Source: Pyrrhoderma lamaoense (lineage: Eukaryota > Basidiomycota > Agaricomycetes > Hymenochaetales > Hymenochaetaceae). From it: a stretch of DNA of 64,000 bases. The notes below the pieces were generated by a model. That model was not told the origin of the DNA and made no database searches. It saw nothing but the letters and a program-made list of their open reading frames with translations. Location of the stretch: assembly GCA_002794735.1 (NCBI GenBank), contig NBAZ01000001.1:2418001-2482000 (forward strand), written 5' to 3'. The translations under genes and the position numbers were made by a program. Below, piece by piece: positions 34,723-46,261 of the stretch. Position 1 is the first letter of the stretch. Each line of letters starts with the position of its first letter.

Positions 34723-36232
34723 TGTGAGAAGTAGCTAGCTACTGAAATTTAGAAGAAGAGAGGGGAGATATATATATATAAAGAATGACTTTAACGACTG
34801 AAGAGCAACAGGCGCTACGACGGGGATGGGAGACGAGTAGGTCGGTAGTGAAGGTGAAAGAAAAAGATGGTTTATATCTGATTCCTGAAATGGGAGCCCC
34901 TTGATTAACATGATTTATTTTTTCAGGGTGCGCAGCAAGTGCCGGCCTGTCCCTCCGCGTATCCCTCAACTTGGTAACTCTTCCGCTCAAGGCACACCTA
35001 CCTGTTCTCATTCGCTACCCTTTCACAGCTTCAATCTTACGCGCTATCACCATCCATCGGCATCAATTCTTGAGACAAATAGTGTCAAGAGCATCTGCTC
35101 ATTGTCACTTACACTCAACACCATCCATTACCTACCTCACTTTCACTCAGACTTGGCATCCATCTTTCGTCCATTCTGGGGTTTGTCTCCGATCGAGATT
35201 TGTTCCAGGCTCTTTGGCTTTGTTTATTTTTCATAACCCCAAGACACAAGTTTTCACTTCCGCTCTTTTCAACACCGGAAAAAACATGAAAGACACTCCA
35301 TTTCCACGATTTAAAAAAAGTTTTCAGAAAAAAATTAAATTCGGTCTGACAACACATGTTTGAAAATGAAGAAGACTTCTTTTTGTTAGGATTTTCTTAA
35401 TTTTCCTTGCAAACCTCCGTTACTTCGGCAACGGATTATTTCTTTCCTCATTTAGTAATCTATTTGAGAATCAAGTCTAAATAAGAATTGATTCTTCCTT
35501 TGATCACGATCACGTGCTTTTTCACGTGATAGATACAAATTGAGCGCGTGCGTTTGGGTGCCTAGTGATCGTTCGCGTGAAGATCAATCCTCTGTTACCG
35601 AAATAAAAGCAGTAGATTTCCTGAACCTGACTGGAGCTAAACCGCTATCGAATACCAAGGCCTCTCTAGGCATTCTCCTTAAAGTGCAAAGTCCTTTTCA
35701 GAGGGATACTCAGTTCTCGTTCTGTCGCCACACTATTGCTTCCTTCTTTGCTTACTCCTTGCATCTGCTTATCAAATCTATTTACTATTAGAATCCTACT
35801 TGCAAACTCGAGTCTCACCTAGTAATTAAATCAAGTATTCGCGTCCCGTTTGCGGTGCTAACACCATCTTGGCAATATTCTGTCTCTCTTCATTTGCCCC
35901 AACCCAAGTACGGCCGCCAGTTTTGCTTATTCTCTGTCACATGCCGATTTCTCTTTTGCGTCACGCTACTCATTTGTGGACGACTATAGAGGCTCCCGCT
36001 CTACCTGCAATGTCTGCAATGTAGCTACCGCCAAGCTACATAAACTGTTCCAAGTAGACTTTGACTCTGCTCCTATCTTAACGACAACTTTGTCTAGGAC
36101 AAATTGTCCCATCTCATTAGGGTTTTGTTCTCACCAAAGTTCTCTTGTATATCTAATCTGAAGCATAAACAGTTCTTACTCAATATCGTATAGGCAATAC
36201 TAAATATTTGGTCACTTCTCTAGCAAGATAGC
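34723..36232. promoter_or_regulatory. Long divergent promoter region of the two secreted DPBB genes
   Basis: 1.5 kb between divergent starts. Near the minus gene there is a (TA)n run, TATATATATATA, at about 34768-34781, about 50 bp upstream of the start. An inverted repeat with two CACGTG cores lies at 35509-35530. Short open frames in the middle (34901-35791) have no protein-like composition, so I see no additional gene. Confidence 0.5.
35509..35530. promoter_or_regulatory. Inverted repeat ATCACGTG-N6-CACGTGAT (double E-box)
   Basis: Two 8-bp arms are perfect reverse complements separated by six bases (CTTTTT). Each has a CACGTG core, the class of site bound by bHLH factors. It sits about 700 bp upstream of the large repeat gene and 790 bp upstream of the small DPBB gene. 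Regulatory function is inferred only from sequence. Confidence 0.5.
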
Positions 36233-39200
36233 ATGAGAAGTGTCTTTCAATATCTCCTCGTTTTTACACTAATCGCATGTACTGCTGCTACTCACAGTCC
36301 TAGGCATTGGGGTAGACGTGCTGAATTAAAATTCCCGAATGATCAACATCCCTCCAGGCCTACTCCTATACCAGGTCCGCGAAAGCGCTCTGGCTTAGAG
36401 AGACGCTGTGGTAAACACGGTGTTCACCATACTACTGGTGGTTTTACTGCTTCTTCATCATGGGGTTCTGAAGCAAGCTCAAGCGCAGAATCAGCATCTC
36501 AATGGAATTCTGCTTCCGCATATGCGGCTAGTTCTACTTGGGGATCCGGCTCTTATCCTACAGGCGAATCCAGTAGCAGTAGCGGTAGCAACGACAATAG
36601 CAACGACAATAGTAATAGTAACGGCCAAGGCTGGGATAGCTCCAACGGTGGCTGGAGCAACTCAAACGAAGGAGGATCCAGCGGAAGTTCAAGTAGCTCA
36701 AGTAGCTCAAGCAACTCGAATAGTGGAAGCTCGAGTAACTCAGATAGCGGAAGCTGGGGTTGGAGTGGATCGAGCGGTTCAAACGGTTCAAACGGCTCTA
36801 GTGATTCAAATAGTTCCGGAAGTTCGAATGGTTCTAGCAACTCAAGCGGTTCCAGCGGTTCCAGCAGCTCCAATGGCTCCAATGGTTCCAACGGTTCTAA
36901 TGGCTCAAGTGGTTCTAATGGTTCTAATGGTTTCAATGGTTCCAACGGATCCAGCAGCTCAAACAGCTCAAGCAATTCAAGCGGCTCAAGTAACTCATCT
37001 ACTGAAGGTACTTCAGCTGTTAGTGGATGGTTCACAACTTTAGGTTCCGGATCAGGTAGTGGAGATTTCTTCACAACACTTGGTGGTTCTGGTTCTGGTT
37101 CTGGTAGCTCAGGATCCTGGACTGGTGCAACTGGTTCAGCAGGTGGTTCCGGTTCTGGTTGGGGATCTGCGACCGGTTCTGATACAGCCATGGGATCGTC
37201 TCCAACTGATACCGATAGTGGTAGTGGGGGATGGGGAGCTAGCGGAGGATGGGGATCAACCGCAAATGCGACTGCTACAGGAGGCTCATCTGCAGGTTCA
37301 AATTCATGGGGAACATCTTCTGGCGGCTTTGGTGCAACCGGAGGGGGTTGGGCTCCCACTGGTACTGATTCCGGTTCCGGCTCTACTGCTACAGAAGGCT
37401 CAGGTTCCGGTTCGGGATCGTCTGCCGAGGGTGCAAGCGGTACTGAAACCGGCTCCGGTGCCTCCTCTACAGGCGATTCTGGTTCAACCGGAACAGCCGG
37501 TGCGAGTGGTTCTGGGGAAACCGGTATGTCATCTGGCGCTTCTGCTACTGACAGCGGATCTGGTAGTACCGAAACCGGATCTGCCGGATCTGGTGCTGGA
37601 GCTACGGGCACGGATTCATGGTCTGGCGCTACTGGAACTGATACTGGAATTGGAGCTACTGGGACAGATACTGGGGCTGGCGCTACTGGAACTGGAACTG
37701 GAACTGATACTGATACCGGTGCTACTGGAACTGATACTGGCTCTGAATCTTCAGCAACAAATACTGATTCTGGTTCTGGTGCTACTGGGATAGATACTGG
37801 TTCTGGCTCTACAGAAACGGGAAGTGCTGGAGGTACAGATACGGCCACAGGAGCTGGATCCACCGAAACTGGTTCTGGATCTGAATCTACTGGCTCAGGG
37901 ACGGATACTGGATTCGGCGCAACTGGTTCTATCTCGGCAGGAAGCTCTGACACTGATATAGGTGCAACTGGAACAGATACTGGATCTGGTACAACAGAAA
38001 CTGGTACTGATACAGGCGCTACTGGTACTGGTACTGGTACCGGAGCTGGTGCAACAGGAACAGACACAGGATCTGGTGCTACTGGAACTGACACTGGTAC
38101 TGGCGCAACTGAAACTGGTACTGATACCGTCATAGGTGCTACTGGAACTGGTACTGACACAGGAACTGGTTCAACCGCAACTGGTACTGATATTGGCGCT
38201 ACTGGTACTGATACTGATACTGGAGCTGGTGCAACAGGAACTGACACAGGATCTGGTGCAACGGGAACTGATACTGGTTCCGGGTCTGGTGCTACTGGAA
38301 CAGACACTAGTATTGGTGCCACCGGATTTGAGACTGGCATCGGTGCAACAGGAACTGATTCTGGTTCTGGTGCAACGGGCACAGATTCTGGTTCTGGTTC
38401 TACAGAAACAGGGGGTGCAGATAACACATCAACTGCTAGTGGCGCTGACTCAACTGGAGGCTTCACTACTGGTGGCGAAACTGGTACTGGCTTCGGAAGT
38501 GGTACAGATACAAGCTCAGGAGCAGGTGCTACCGGAACAGACTCTACGGGTGGCTGGGGAAGCTCTAGCACAGACAGCGGAGCTGGAAGTACAGCAACTG
38601 ATACTTCTGGAGCAGGATCAACTAGTGGTTCAACTGGTACCGGAACTGATACTGGCTCAGGAGCAACAGAAACAGGTGGTTCTGGATCCTGGGGTGGCTC
38701 AACTGGCTCTGGCTCTGGTGGTTCAAGTGCTACAGATAGCGCATCTGGCTCCTCAGAAACTGATACAGGCTTCGGTTCTGGATCTACAGGCTCAAACAAT
38801 GGCTGGGGTGTCAGTGCTAGTGGAAGCTCTGGGTCCTCTGCGACTGCTACCGACTCTGGAAGCCACGCCTCTTCAACTGCACAAAGTGCCGCTTCCTCAG
38901 GGGCTGGGGTAACTCGGGCAGTGGACCAACAAATTCAGTATCACTTGGTGCCTCTACAAGCGGATATGCTAACCCCACTGGTGGTTATGATACAGCGTCG
39001 ACTGGTACAAGTCAGCAGAGCTCGCCTACAGGATGGTCAAGTGGTGGAAGCTACAGTGGATCCTCAAGCTCAAGCTCAAGCAACAGCTCATCGTGGTCAT
39101 CAAGTAACAGCAACAGCAGTTCCGGAAGCTGGGGATACTCTGCTGGAGGCAACGGTAACAACAACGGCGGCTCGGATGGTCAAGAAAGCAACACAGATAA

Positions 39201-40001
39201 TGGAAGCTGGCCATCTGGAACCGATAGCCTCAGCGGAGGTGGTGGCGGCTGGACAGCTACCTCATCCGGTCCAGCAGGTTCTACGAGTACAGGAAGTAAC
39301 TCAGATGGTAATAGCAATTGTACTGATGGTAGTAATGGATCGTCTTCTACTGATGGTGCAACTGCAACAGATGATTCAGATTCCGGTATGCCCACTACAA
39401 GTAGCGCTGGAGCAAGCTCAACAGTGGGTGGCAATTATGGTAATGGAGGCTGGGGAGCAAGTTCGAGCTCTTCATCTTCTGCAGCTTCAAGTTCATCAAG
39501 CAGTAGTTCAAGTAGCTCAAGCAGTTCAAGCAACTCTAACTATTCCAGTGGCTCTCAAAACGGTAATGGTACACATTTTCATCGCAGATTCAATTTCTGA
39601 CATGATTGCCGCTAATTTCAAAAAGGTGACCGACTATCCAAGCGCGATAGCGAACACAAATCGTAAACTGAATCGTAACAAAACAGTGATGGTAGTTTGT
39701 GAGTAAGCAGATTTTTCCCTTGATTGATTCATTGAGATTGTTCATTCATTCACTCATACCTCCACCTCTCTTCTTTCGTTTCGTTTTACTCGAATTTGGT
39801 TGTTTTGGTTTGATCCGACGATTCCTTTATTTCTTTCTCTTTCTTCTCTCATTTCTCCTGGATCAAGGTAATAATGTGACTGCTACTATCACAGATTGTT
39901 GCGCAGGAAGTACAGGTGTTACTGATATTGTTTTTTCTAAATATGCGTTTATGAAGCTTGCGGACCCTAATGTTGGACGAATCGAGATAGAATGTGAATG
40001 A
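36233..40001 (+). CDS. Giant secreted Ser/Gly/Thr-rich repeat protein with degenerate DPBB tail
   Basis: This is a secreted, probably cell-wall or extracellular-matrix protein of about 1,190 residues. [20 protein letters not shown] is a signal peptide, followed by HWGRR and [13 protein letters not shown], echoing the neighbouring DPBB protein. The body has three composition zones: Ser/Asn/Gly (about 36560-37010, NGSNGSNGS), Gly/Ser/Trp (about 37020-37440), and a Gly/Thr/Asp tract (about 37590-38410) built from [14 protein letters not shown] units. A further Ser-rich zone runs to about 39530. The frame breaks in G4 at 38900-38903; one extra G restores [12 protein letters not shown] and onward. 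The tail (39590-40001, intron 39699-39867) reads [15 protein letters not shown], then [20 protein letters not shown] and [15 protein letters not shown], a DPBB lacking several cysteines. The junction near 39543-39585 (small intron or indel) is unresolved. Function unknown. Confidence 0.75.
36560..39540 (+). repeat. Low-complexity coding repeat tract (Ser/Gly/Asn and GATGTDTG units)
   Basis: About 3 kb of degenerate short-period coding repeats. Third-position changes are frequent while the residues persist, which points to old repeats under protein-level constraint. A 24-nt period (GATGTDTG) is clearest between about 37620 and 38400. The repeats leave long stop-free frames on the other strand. 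Confidence 0.85.
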
Positions 40002-40810
40002 GTAAACTAAAGCAAGGTAGAGTAGATGGGAAGAAAGGAGCGTAAGTTTTCAGAAATGGATGGATTTAACTCTTGCACGCTGGCGTCGATTTGTGAAAAT
40101 AAACATATATGATATATGTTAGAACGGTATAAGAAGAAACTGAAAAAACTCTTGCTCTCTCTTGCTCTTCTAACTCTACCTTGCTAAGAACCCTCTATGG
40201 TAGAACATCAACACTCATTCCCTTTCTTTCGTGCTTTTTCTTTTTTTTACCATCTGGTTTTTTTCCTTTGATAACAATATTTTTTTTTCTTTGGTGAACA
40301 CAAATTTATACAACATGTCTTAGATGCATCCCCTCCATCCTTCTTTATTTAGAAACAAGTTTACATATTTCATTGAGTTTTTTTTTGAACCCCCTTTTTT
40401 TAGAATTGCCTATATAGATATTGAACCAGCCCCTTTTTTTAAGTTCCTGTTTTAAATCTACTTTTACTTTGGTTAGAAACTGAAGAATGGATATATCATT
40501 GATACATGAAAAAGTGATGTTACAGAAATCAATGCCCCCGTTTTTTTATTAATAAAGAAATGAAGAATGAATTGATAAGTATGAGTCCGCAAATAACATG
40601 TGAATAAAAAATTAGAGAAGAGAGAATAAAAATGTAAGAACCGATCCAGAACGAAGAGTATGAAAAATGAAAGTGAAAGGAATAAATATGGACAAATAAC
40701 AAAACGAAAATCGGGAAAGAAATAATTGAAGGTGAAAGCAAAAAAAAAAGAACCCGAAAAAAAAGTATGGAAATGACGAGAAAGGAAAACATGAAAAAGA
40801 AATGAATGTA
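40002..40810. other. Convergent intergenic region
   Basis: 0.8 kb between convergent stops, with several T7-T9 runs (40240-40440) and, on the other side, A-rich sequence (40590-40800). Apparent open frames are Phe/Ser/Leu low complexity. No gene is supported. Confidence 0.45.
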
Positions 40811-42493
40811 CTACTGAGGGAGAGAATGAGAGTGGTATTTAACTTTCTCAAAGATACGGAAAAGACTAATACACAAGTTCGCACAATACATTGTCAATCC
40901 CACAAAGACGAGTGAGATCAAAGCCATCTGCCTATCACAAATCTGATCCCCAGGCTGTCCTTCAGCTCTGCCCAAATTAGGTATATCAGGTACTTCTCGA
41001 GGAATCTGATTATACCATGAGATAGCCGATGGTGGGACACATTGTATCACGGAAGTGAAATAATTATCAAAACAAAGTGAAAGCGCAGCAGACCAAGCGC
41101 AGATAAACAGCGTTTCCGATAGCGTATGTGCTAGTTTCATCGACGTTCGCCATAATCCGAGAGGGCGGCCGAAGTACTCCAACTAATAGTTTTTTTTCAG
41201 TTTATAATCGACGTAGTTAATGATATAATTGAAAGTTTAGATTGATGGCCTGATCAAAAGTAGATTGTTGTACATACATAAATAGCTACCATGACATGCA
41301 ACAAAGTCAAGGGAGCAAAAATGATAACGATTGTTCTGAAAATGGAAAGTGTTGAGTAAAATTATATGCACGCCGGTGAAAATAAAGAAGATGATAGTGA
41401 AGAGTGTACTTACACTGAACTTCCAACCGCACCCATGATACTATATTGTTTTTCTATTTTTCGAATGGTTATAGCTACAGCAAGAGCAGCCGTAGTGAAA
41501 GTTATGTTTATGACGCGGAATAACTAAGCCATGACAAAAAATGAGATTAGTCAGGAGAAAAGAAGAGGAAATGTTAAGACGAAGACATACTAATGGTACA
41601 TAGTTATTATTTAGAATAAACGCTCTTATTCTTTTTCGTCTCCAATACCATTTACTTCTCTGCCTACCACCACCAGAAGCCTGGTCTTCGCCGTCGCCTG
41701 TAGGGGAATTGTTACGTAGTTCACTAAAGTCAGCTAGTGTCTGCCCAGCACGAGGAGTCCATGGTGTATCCCAACCCGGTGTACGGTTCTGAGGTATAGT
41801 AATCGGAGCAGGAGTCGGAAGCGGTATATGAAAACCCCAACTCCGCCTGTGAGCCTCACTGGCCTCGTCATCATAGGCTGGATCAGGATCTCCTTCCATA
41901 GGCTCAGGCCGCCTCAGTTTCTGAGTAGCTGTGAGCCAATTTGAACGAGTTCGCTCTTTCATTGGTTTATCACGCTCCCCTTTCTCGTTTGAGCCTCCGA
42001 AGGACATGGAATTAATCATTGGCCAGCTCTGTTTTGATTGAGATGCACGACGCTGTGGCGGGCCCTGTTCGCGGCCTCGTCGAGTGAACATCCACCAAAG
42101 TGGTTCATCCTTTTGGCCATACATACGGCTAACGGTTTGGTTAGATGATGAAGCTGCTGAGTCACCATTGGTGGAAATCCCAGACTGAGAAGGACGGGGG
42201 TTGATTGAGTTTACGGATTGAGTGAGTGGAAGTTGGGTTTCAGTTGGCGATGGAGGTTCGTCTAGTGCCCAGGCTAAGAAGAAAGCATAATATTCAGTTA
42301 TTGTATCGTAGTTACAGACGAGATAGCAAAAAAGGATGAGACAAGGTAATAAATCCTTACGAGGAGAAGTGACAATTTTGCGCAGTGCCGATGGGGTACT
42401 CTGAGTAAGATGGCTTCGGAGACTTTGCGATTTTGAGAAGGTGGAATCTGAGGGACTTGTCGGACGGAGATGTTCTGAGATGTTCGAGGCCAT
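40811..42493 (-). CDS. SRF1: Srf1-like multi-pass membrane protein (phospholipase D regulator family)
   Basis: This is a predicted four-helix membrane protein resembling fungal Srf1, a regulator of phospholipase D Spo14. The N-terminal ~270 residues (from MASNISEHLRPTSPSDSTFS at 42493) are cytosolic, Ser/Pro-rich, with PRAGQTLADFSELRNNSPTG and WYWRRKRIRAFILNNNYVPL just before the membrane. After several introns come a hydrophobic helix (INITFTTAALAVAITIRKIE), another around 41270-41340 (TIVIIFAPLTLLHVMVAIY), then YFGRPLGLWRTSMKLAHTLS, ETLFICAWSAALSLCFDNYF, and a last helix (MALISLVFVGLTMYCANLCI). The basic RRKR stretch before the first helix suggests a cytosolic N-terminus. Assignment rests on remembered similarity of the GRPLGLWRTS block; I cannot confirm it without a search. 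Confidence 0.6.
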
Positions 42494-42766
42494 CGTAGGC
42501 TCGGCAACGACGACGACGACGGCGACGATGAAGATGGCAACGGAGCCAGGGGAAGGGGGGAGGGGAGGGAGGGAGTAATTACAAGGTGGCGAGGATGGTA
42601 CGCCCGCAGTAGGACATGAGAATATAATGAGAGACAGACTTCGTCCTTGGACCTCGGCACTCGCTCTTCCGGCCTGATGACGCGCTCGCTCTCTCTCCTA
42701 CTTTCGCTTCTATTTCCGATCAAAACTGACAGCTAACACTGCTACTACCACACCTCTCAATCCACA

Positions 42767-43948
42767 ATGTCCGTTGACGAAGCATTGCCAACCATCACCT
42801 CTCAACCTGGAACCGTCGGCTCCCGCTTCGTCTCTCAAAATGATATAGACGCCGCAAAAGCGAGACGTGAAGAACAGTGGAAAGCTGCTTATGCCAGGTC
42901 CGTCTAGGAGCCTCCATGCTTTTTTTAGTCATTATACTTACTCGCCTTGCATGAAATTATGATATCTTTTATTTTTCTTCCCCCTTATCATTAACTCATC
43001 CCGAATTATAATTTATCCAGGATCGGTCAAGAGCCTCCACCACAGCCAACAGAAGATGTCTATGACGGCAGGAGCTTAGCTGAGGTACACCTTCTCGTCA
43101 TCTCCTCCTCAATTAGTGTTGTTTTAAATGACTAATACGCCCTTGCTCCTCGTTCCCTCTAGAAACTGGCAGCGAATAAAGTATGATGATGCCTTCAACT
43201 TTACTAATACTCTCGTCATCACATTAACACGTATGCACGCACACCCCTCTCTGTCTTGTAGATCGCTAAGCAAGAAGAATGGGAAGAGAAGACTAAACTA
43301 GGTATGTATTATTACATATATTCCAAGATTCGTGTATCTCTTGCTTATTCTTGAAGAATAAATCTTCATACAGCGAATCAATTTAGAGCTCTCGAGGAGG
43401 ATGAAGTCCAATTCTTAGAATCCATACGAGACGAAGAACAGAGGAAAGAGCTTAAAAGGAAGCACGAAGACGCTGAAGAAGTAAAAGGCTTCAAAGAGTA
43501 AGTAGTGGGAAATACTCAAGACAATTTGAAATAATATTGATGATATATTCATATTTACTTTTGAAACAACAGAGCTGTTGCTGCGAGAAACGCATTGCCC
43601 GCTTCTGCCTCACCTCCAGGCACAAGCACAGCTCCTCCTCCACCATCAAAGCAGCAGAAATCTTCTCAGGGTAATCCTACCAAGAAGTCCTCAAATGCGA
43701 AAAATGCATTGAAGGGTGTTGTAGTAAAGAAGAAACCAAGCAAACCGACTCCCCCGGAATCAATCGCTCTCTCAAAAACAAGGTCAGCCAGCACTACATC
43801 CGATGATAGCAAGACGAAAAAGTCGTCCGAAAGGGATGAGGCTGGAGTGAACAAGAAGCAAAAGTTGCATCATCCCCATAACGCGAAAGATATATCTTTC
43901 TCTTCTTTTTTCCCGATTGTTCTGTCTGTAAATCTTAATTTTCTTTAG
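42767..43948 (+). CDS. FAM192A/PIP30-like nuclear protein (NIP30 domain)
   Basis: FAM192A/PIP30 proteins bind the nuclear proteasome activator PA28-gamma in animals; fungal relatives keep the N-terminal NIP30 domain. The start MSVDEALPTITSQPGTVGSR at 42767 is followed by FVSQNDIDAAKARREEQWKA and, after an intron, EDVYDGRSLAEKLAANKIAK and EWEEKTK, then LEEDEVQFLESIRDEEQRKE, the domain core. An 18-nt microexon (43163-43180) encodes KLAANK. The C-terminal half is Lys/Ser/Pro-rich and disordered, with nuclear-localisation-like KKKPSKP and KKQK. Whether this fungus has a PA28 partner cannot be told from this window. The last residues to 43948 are hydrophobic and may be a misread terminal exon. The start lies 273 bp from the divergent SRF1-like gene. 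Confidence 0.78.
43163..43180 (+). other. 18-nt microexon of the FAM192A-like gene
   Basis: The exon is bounded by CCTCTAG upstream and GTATGA downstream. It encodes KLAANK in phase 0, joining SLAE to IAKQEEWEEK, and matches the conserved spacing of the NIP30 domain. Confidence 0.75.
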
Positions 43949-44093
43949 TGATTTACTCTCTATCTCTAATATGTCAAGTGTATGTTTTTTTTTCTTGCGA
44001 GTGTCATGACTATCATTACAACTTTGTACTTGTACATAAAAAATATATTATACGTATTAAATGTCAATTGCCATATTTTATACTGTATTCCCC

Positions 44094-45834
44094 TCATCTT
44101 CTTCGTGAAACTGGCGCAGGGCTAGGAGTCCATCGTACCTTGTTTAAATCTCGCTCCTTCGCCTTTGCTCCACTCCCTTCCCATCCAGAAGTCTTTCCCA
44201 TAGCATCTGCTCTTCGAGCGCTCGCAACCCCCACAGTTCTATCCAGTAACCTCTTCGCCGCAGGTGTTAGTGATCCAGGGTCTGCGCGCCGAGGTGTCCA
44301 GCTTGGCGGAGGCATGTTCATATCTTGGTCACGAGAAGGTGTCCGGAAACCAAGCCCAGAACTACTGCCACCGCCGCCCATAAGTGTAGCCCTTTCCCTA
44401 AGACTCTTGGAGGCAGTGTTAGATAGTTTATGTCCTATGCGTTCCCGAGCAGAGGGTGCAGGAATATGAAAAGGTGTGGATGGAGGTGGGAGATCATCTG
44501 CCGGGTCATCTGAAGTAGACAGAATCCGTGGCGTAGCATTCAGTGTACCCCACGTCATGAGCTGCTTAACTGCCACCGGTCCAAGCTCAGAAGGAGTCGG
44601 TGATGGCATTGAAGGAAGCAGTGAGAATCCATTGTCAGTCGACGAACTTGGCTTGTCTGTGAAGAAAACACTGTTAGAACAGAGCTCCAAATAACGTGTA
44701 TCATCATTATCCTGCAACTTACATGTCGTTCCAGCTATAGCGGCTTCTATCCGACTTCGGGACGGGCTGGGTGGTTCAGAAGGTGTCGGCCCCGAAGTAC
44801 TTTCATTCTGCTCGGGAAGGCGAGTATTTCCATATTTGATAGCTTTTGGATCTCCTCGAGTTGGTACATTGGGGGAAACAGGCGCTGGAGGATCATAAGG
44901 GGATACGTCTGCACCTGGAGGGAACATCAAATTATTTCGTGTCTAATAGTCTCTTAGTATCTAGTATAATCATATCCTAATGAAAGAAACATACTTTGAA
45001 TTTCCACCCATCTACACCAGCAGGGCGAGTATCCTTTTTCTTGGCCATGACATCCACTACCTCCTTAGTTTCTTCGCCGTCTAAAGGCTTAGATGCCAAT
45101 GACAACTCCCTCCCTTTTTCTTTCCTATCCTCATCTTCTCCTTTGATTTTCTCCTTATCTCCGGTCTCGCCGTCCTCCTCCTTCCCTTCTGCATCATCTG
45201 ACGACCCTTGAGTAATCAACCCAACAGGTTTTGGCGCTTCAATAACAAGTTTCTCTCTAACTCCCGGAGCAGGAGCAGGCTCAATCAACATCCTCTCTCT
45301 CGCCTCAATCATCTTCCTATTCTGCTCCTCAACCCTCTTCTGTGCATCCCATGCCCAACCAAACTTCTCTCTCCGCCTTTGATTCTCTTCATCCAATATA
45401 CGTGTGAAACTTGAGTTGTCTTCGGATGTATACTTGGCTTGAAAAGCATCAAGGCTCATATCAGTGTTATATCGAGCTTTCTTCTGTGGCCGTTCACCAT
45501 CCGGGGTGCTATAAACTCGTATAGGAGTTTCTGACGGTCCAGCTGCCCATGGCGTTTGTGAAGGAGTCTGATGTGGCCGGTATCTAGCCGTCGTTGAAGG
45601 AGTCGCTAATTCCTGTAATTGGCGTACTGTGGCATTTATAAGATGTGGGTCTTCAGAACGTAGTGCATCCAGATAATTATTAGTAGCATCCAAGTGTACA
45701 AGTGAGGGAAAGAAGTCTCGGGCTATGATATGAGAGAGCGCTTCCGTATATTCGTCTTCTTCAAGTACAACTTGACGATTTAACGACCGTTCTGTTTCCT
45801 GAGACGTACTACCAGTTGTTGTTAGCTCTGACAT
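44094..45834 (-). CDS. ESS2: ESS2/DGCR14 splicing factor
   Basis: ESS2 (DGCR14; Bis1 in fission yeast) is a nuclear protein associated with the activated spliceosome. The start at 45834 is followed by the signature VVLEEDEYTEALSHIIARDF and FPSLVHLDATNNYLDALRSE. Further conserved parts are TPSQTPWAAGPSETPIRVYS, MSLDAFQAKYTSEDNSSFTR, ENQRRREKFGWAWDAQKRVE and, after an acidic segment and an intron, NLMFPPGADVSPY (the family's FPPD-like region) and AIKYGNTRLPE. Then come SRIEAAIAGT, VKQLMTWGTLNATPRIL, TPFHIPAPSARERIGHKLSN, and a basic C-terminus with LTPAAKRLLDRTVG and VRWTPSPAPVSRRR. It has two introns (about 44660-44725 and 44935-44995). The length of about 535 residues suits fungal members. 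No frameshift. Confidence 0.92.
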
Positions 45835-46261
45835 AGTAAAAAACCCTTAGTAACGCGTCAGATTAGGGGCCTAGGAGGCGAGTTGTTGGGTATGGCTCAA
45901 ACTTGATTAACCTCAATAATCTTGGATGGAGTATACTGCACGTGAGGTCATATGCATATTAGGAATTTAGCAGTAAATAATATTCAATAGCGATACACGA
46001 ATTAGATTTTATAGCCTATTTGTGCTGGACACGGTATATCAACTAGACGAGATATAAATGAGAAAGAACGTGGCAATACTAATAACAGAAAAAGGAGGGT
46101 GACTTGGTGCGTCCAAATAGAGCACTGAAGATACAATAAAAAAAGAAGAAAAGTGAAGGGGTTCATTAATAGCAAAGAAGACTGAATAAGCACCAAAAAG
46201 GAACTAATAACGTTAGAACACAACAAAATACGCTATCATCATCGTCAAAATAATTATTTCA
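45835..46261. other. Tandem intergenic region
   Basis: 427 bp between the NudE stop and the ESS2 start, both on the minus strand. A+T-rich with an AGAAAAAGGAGG purine stretch near 46087. It presumably holds the ESS2 promoter and the NudE 3' UTR. No gene seen. Confidence 0.4.

Noticed and set aside
34901..35791. Three overlapping plus-strand open frames between the secreted genes
   Set aside because: No domain, no consistent codon pattern and no intron-linked extension; best seen as promoter sequence.
36553..38799. A 748-codon open frame on the minus strand, rich in Pro/Val/Glu
   Set aside because: It is the mirror of the plus-strand Gly/Ser/Thr repeats. Repeated GGT/ACT/GAT codons on the plus strand leave the opposite strand without stops. 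The plus-strand frame has a signal peptide and a recognisable tail; this one has neither.
37059..38912. Two further plus-strand open frames (244 and 258 codons) over the repeat tract
   Set aside because: Shifted frames of the same low-complexity repeat, with Leu/Val/Gln composition and no start context or domain.
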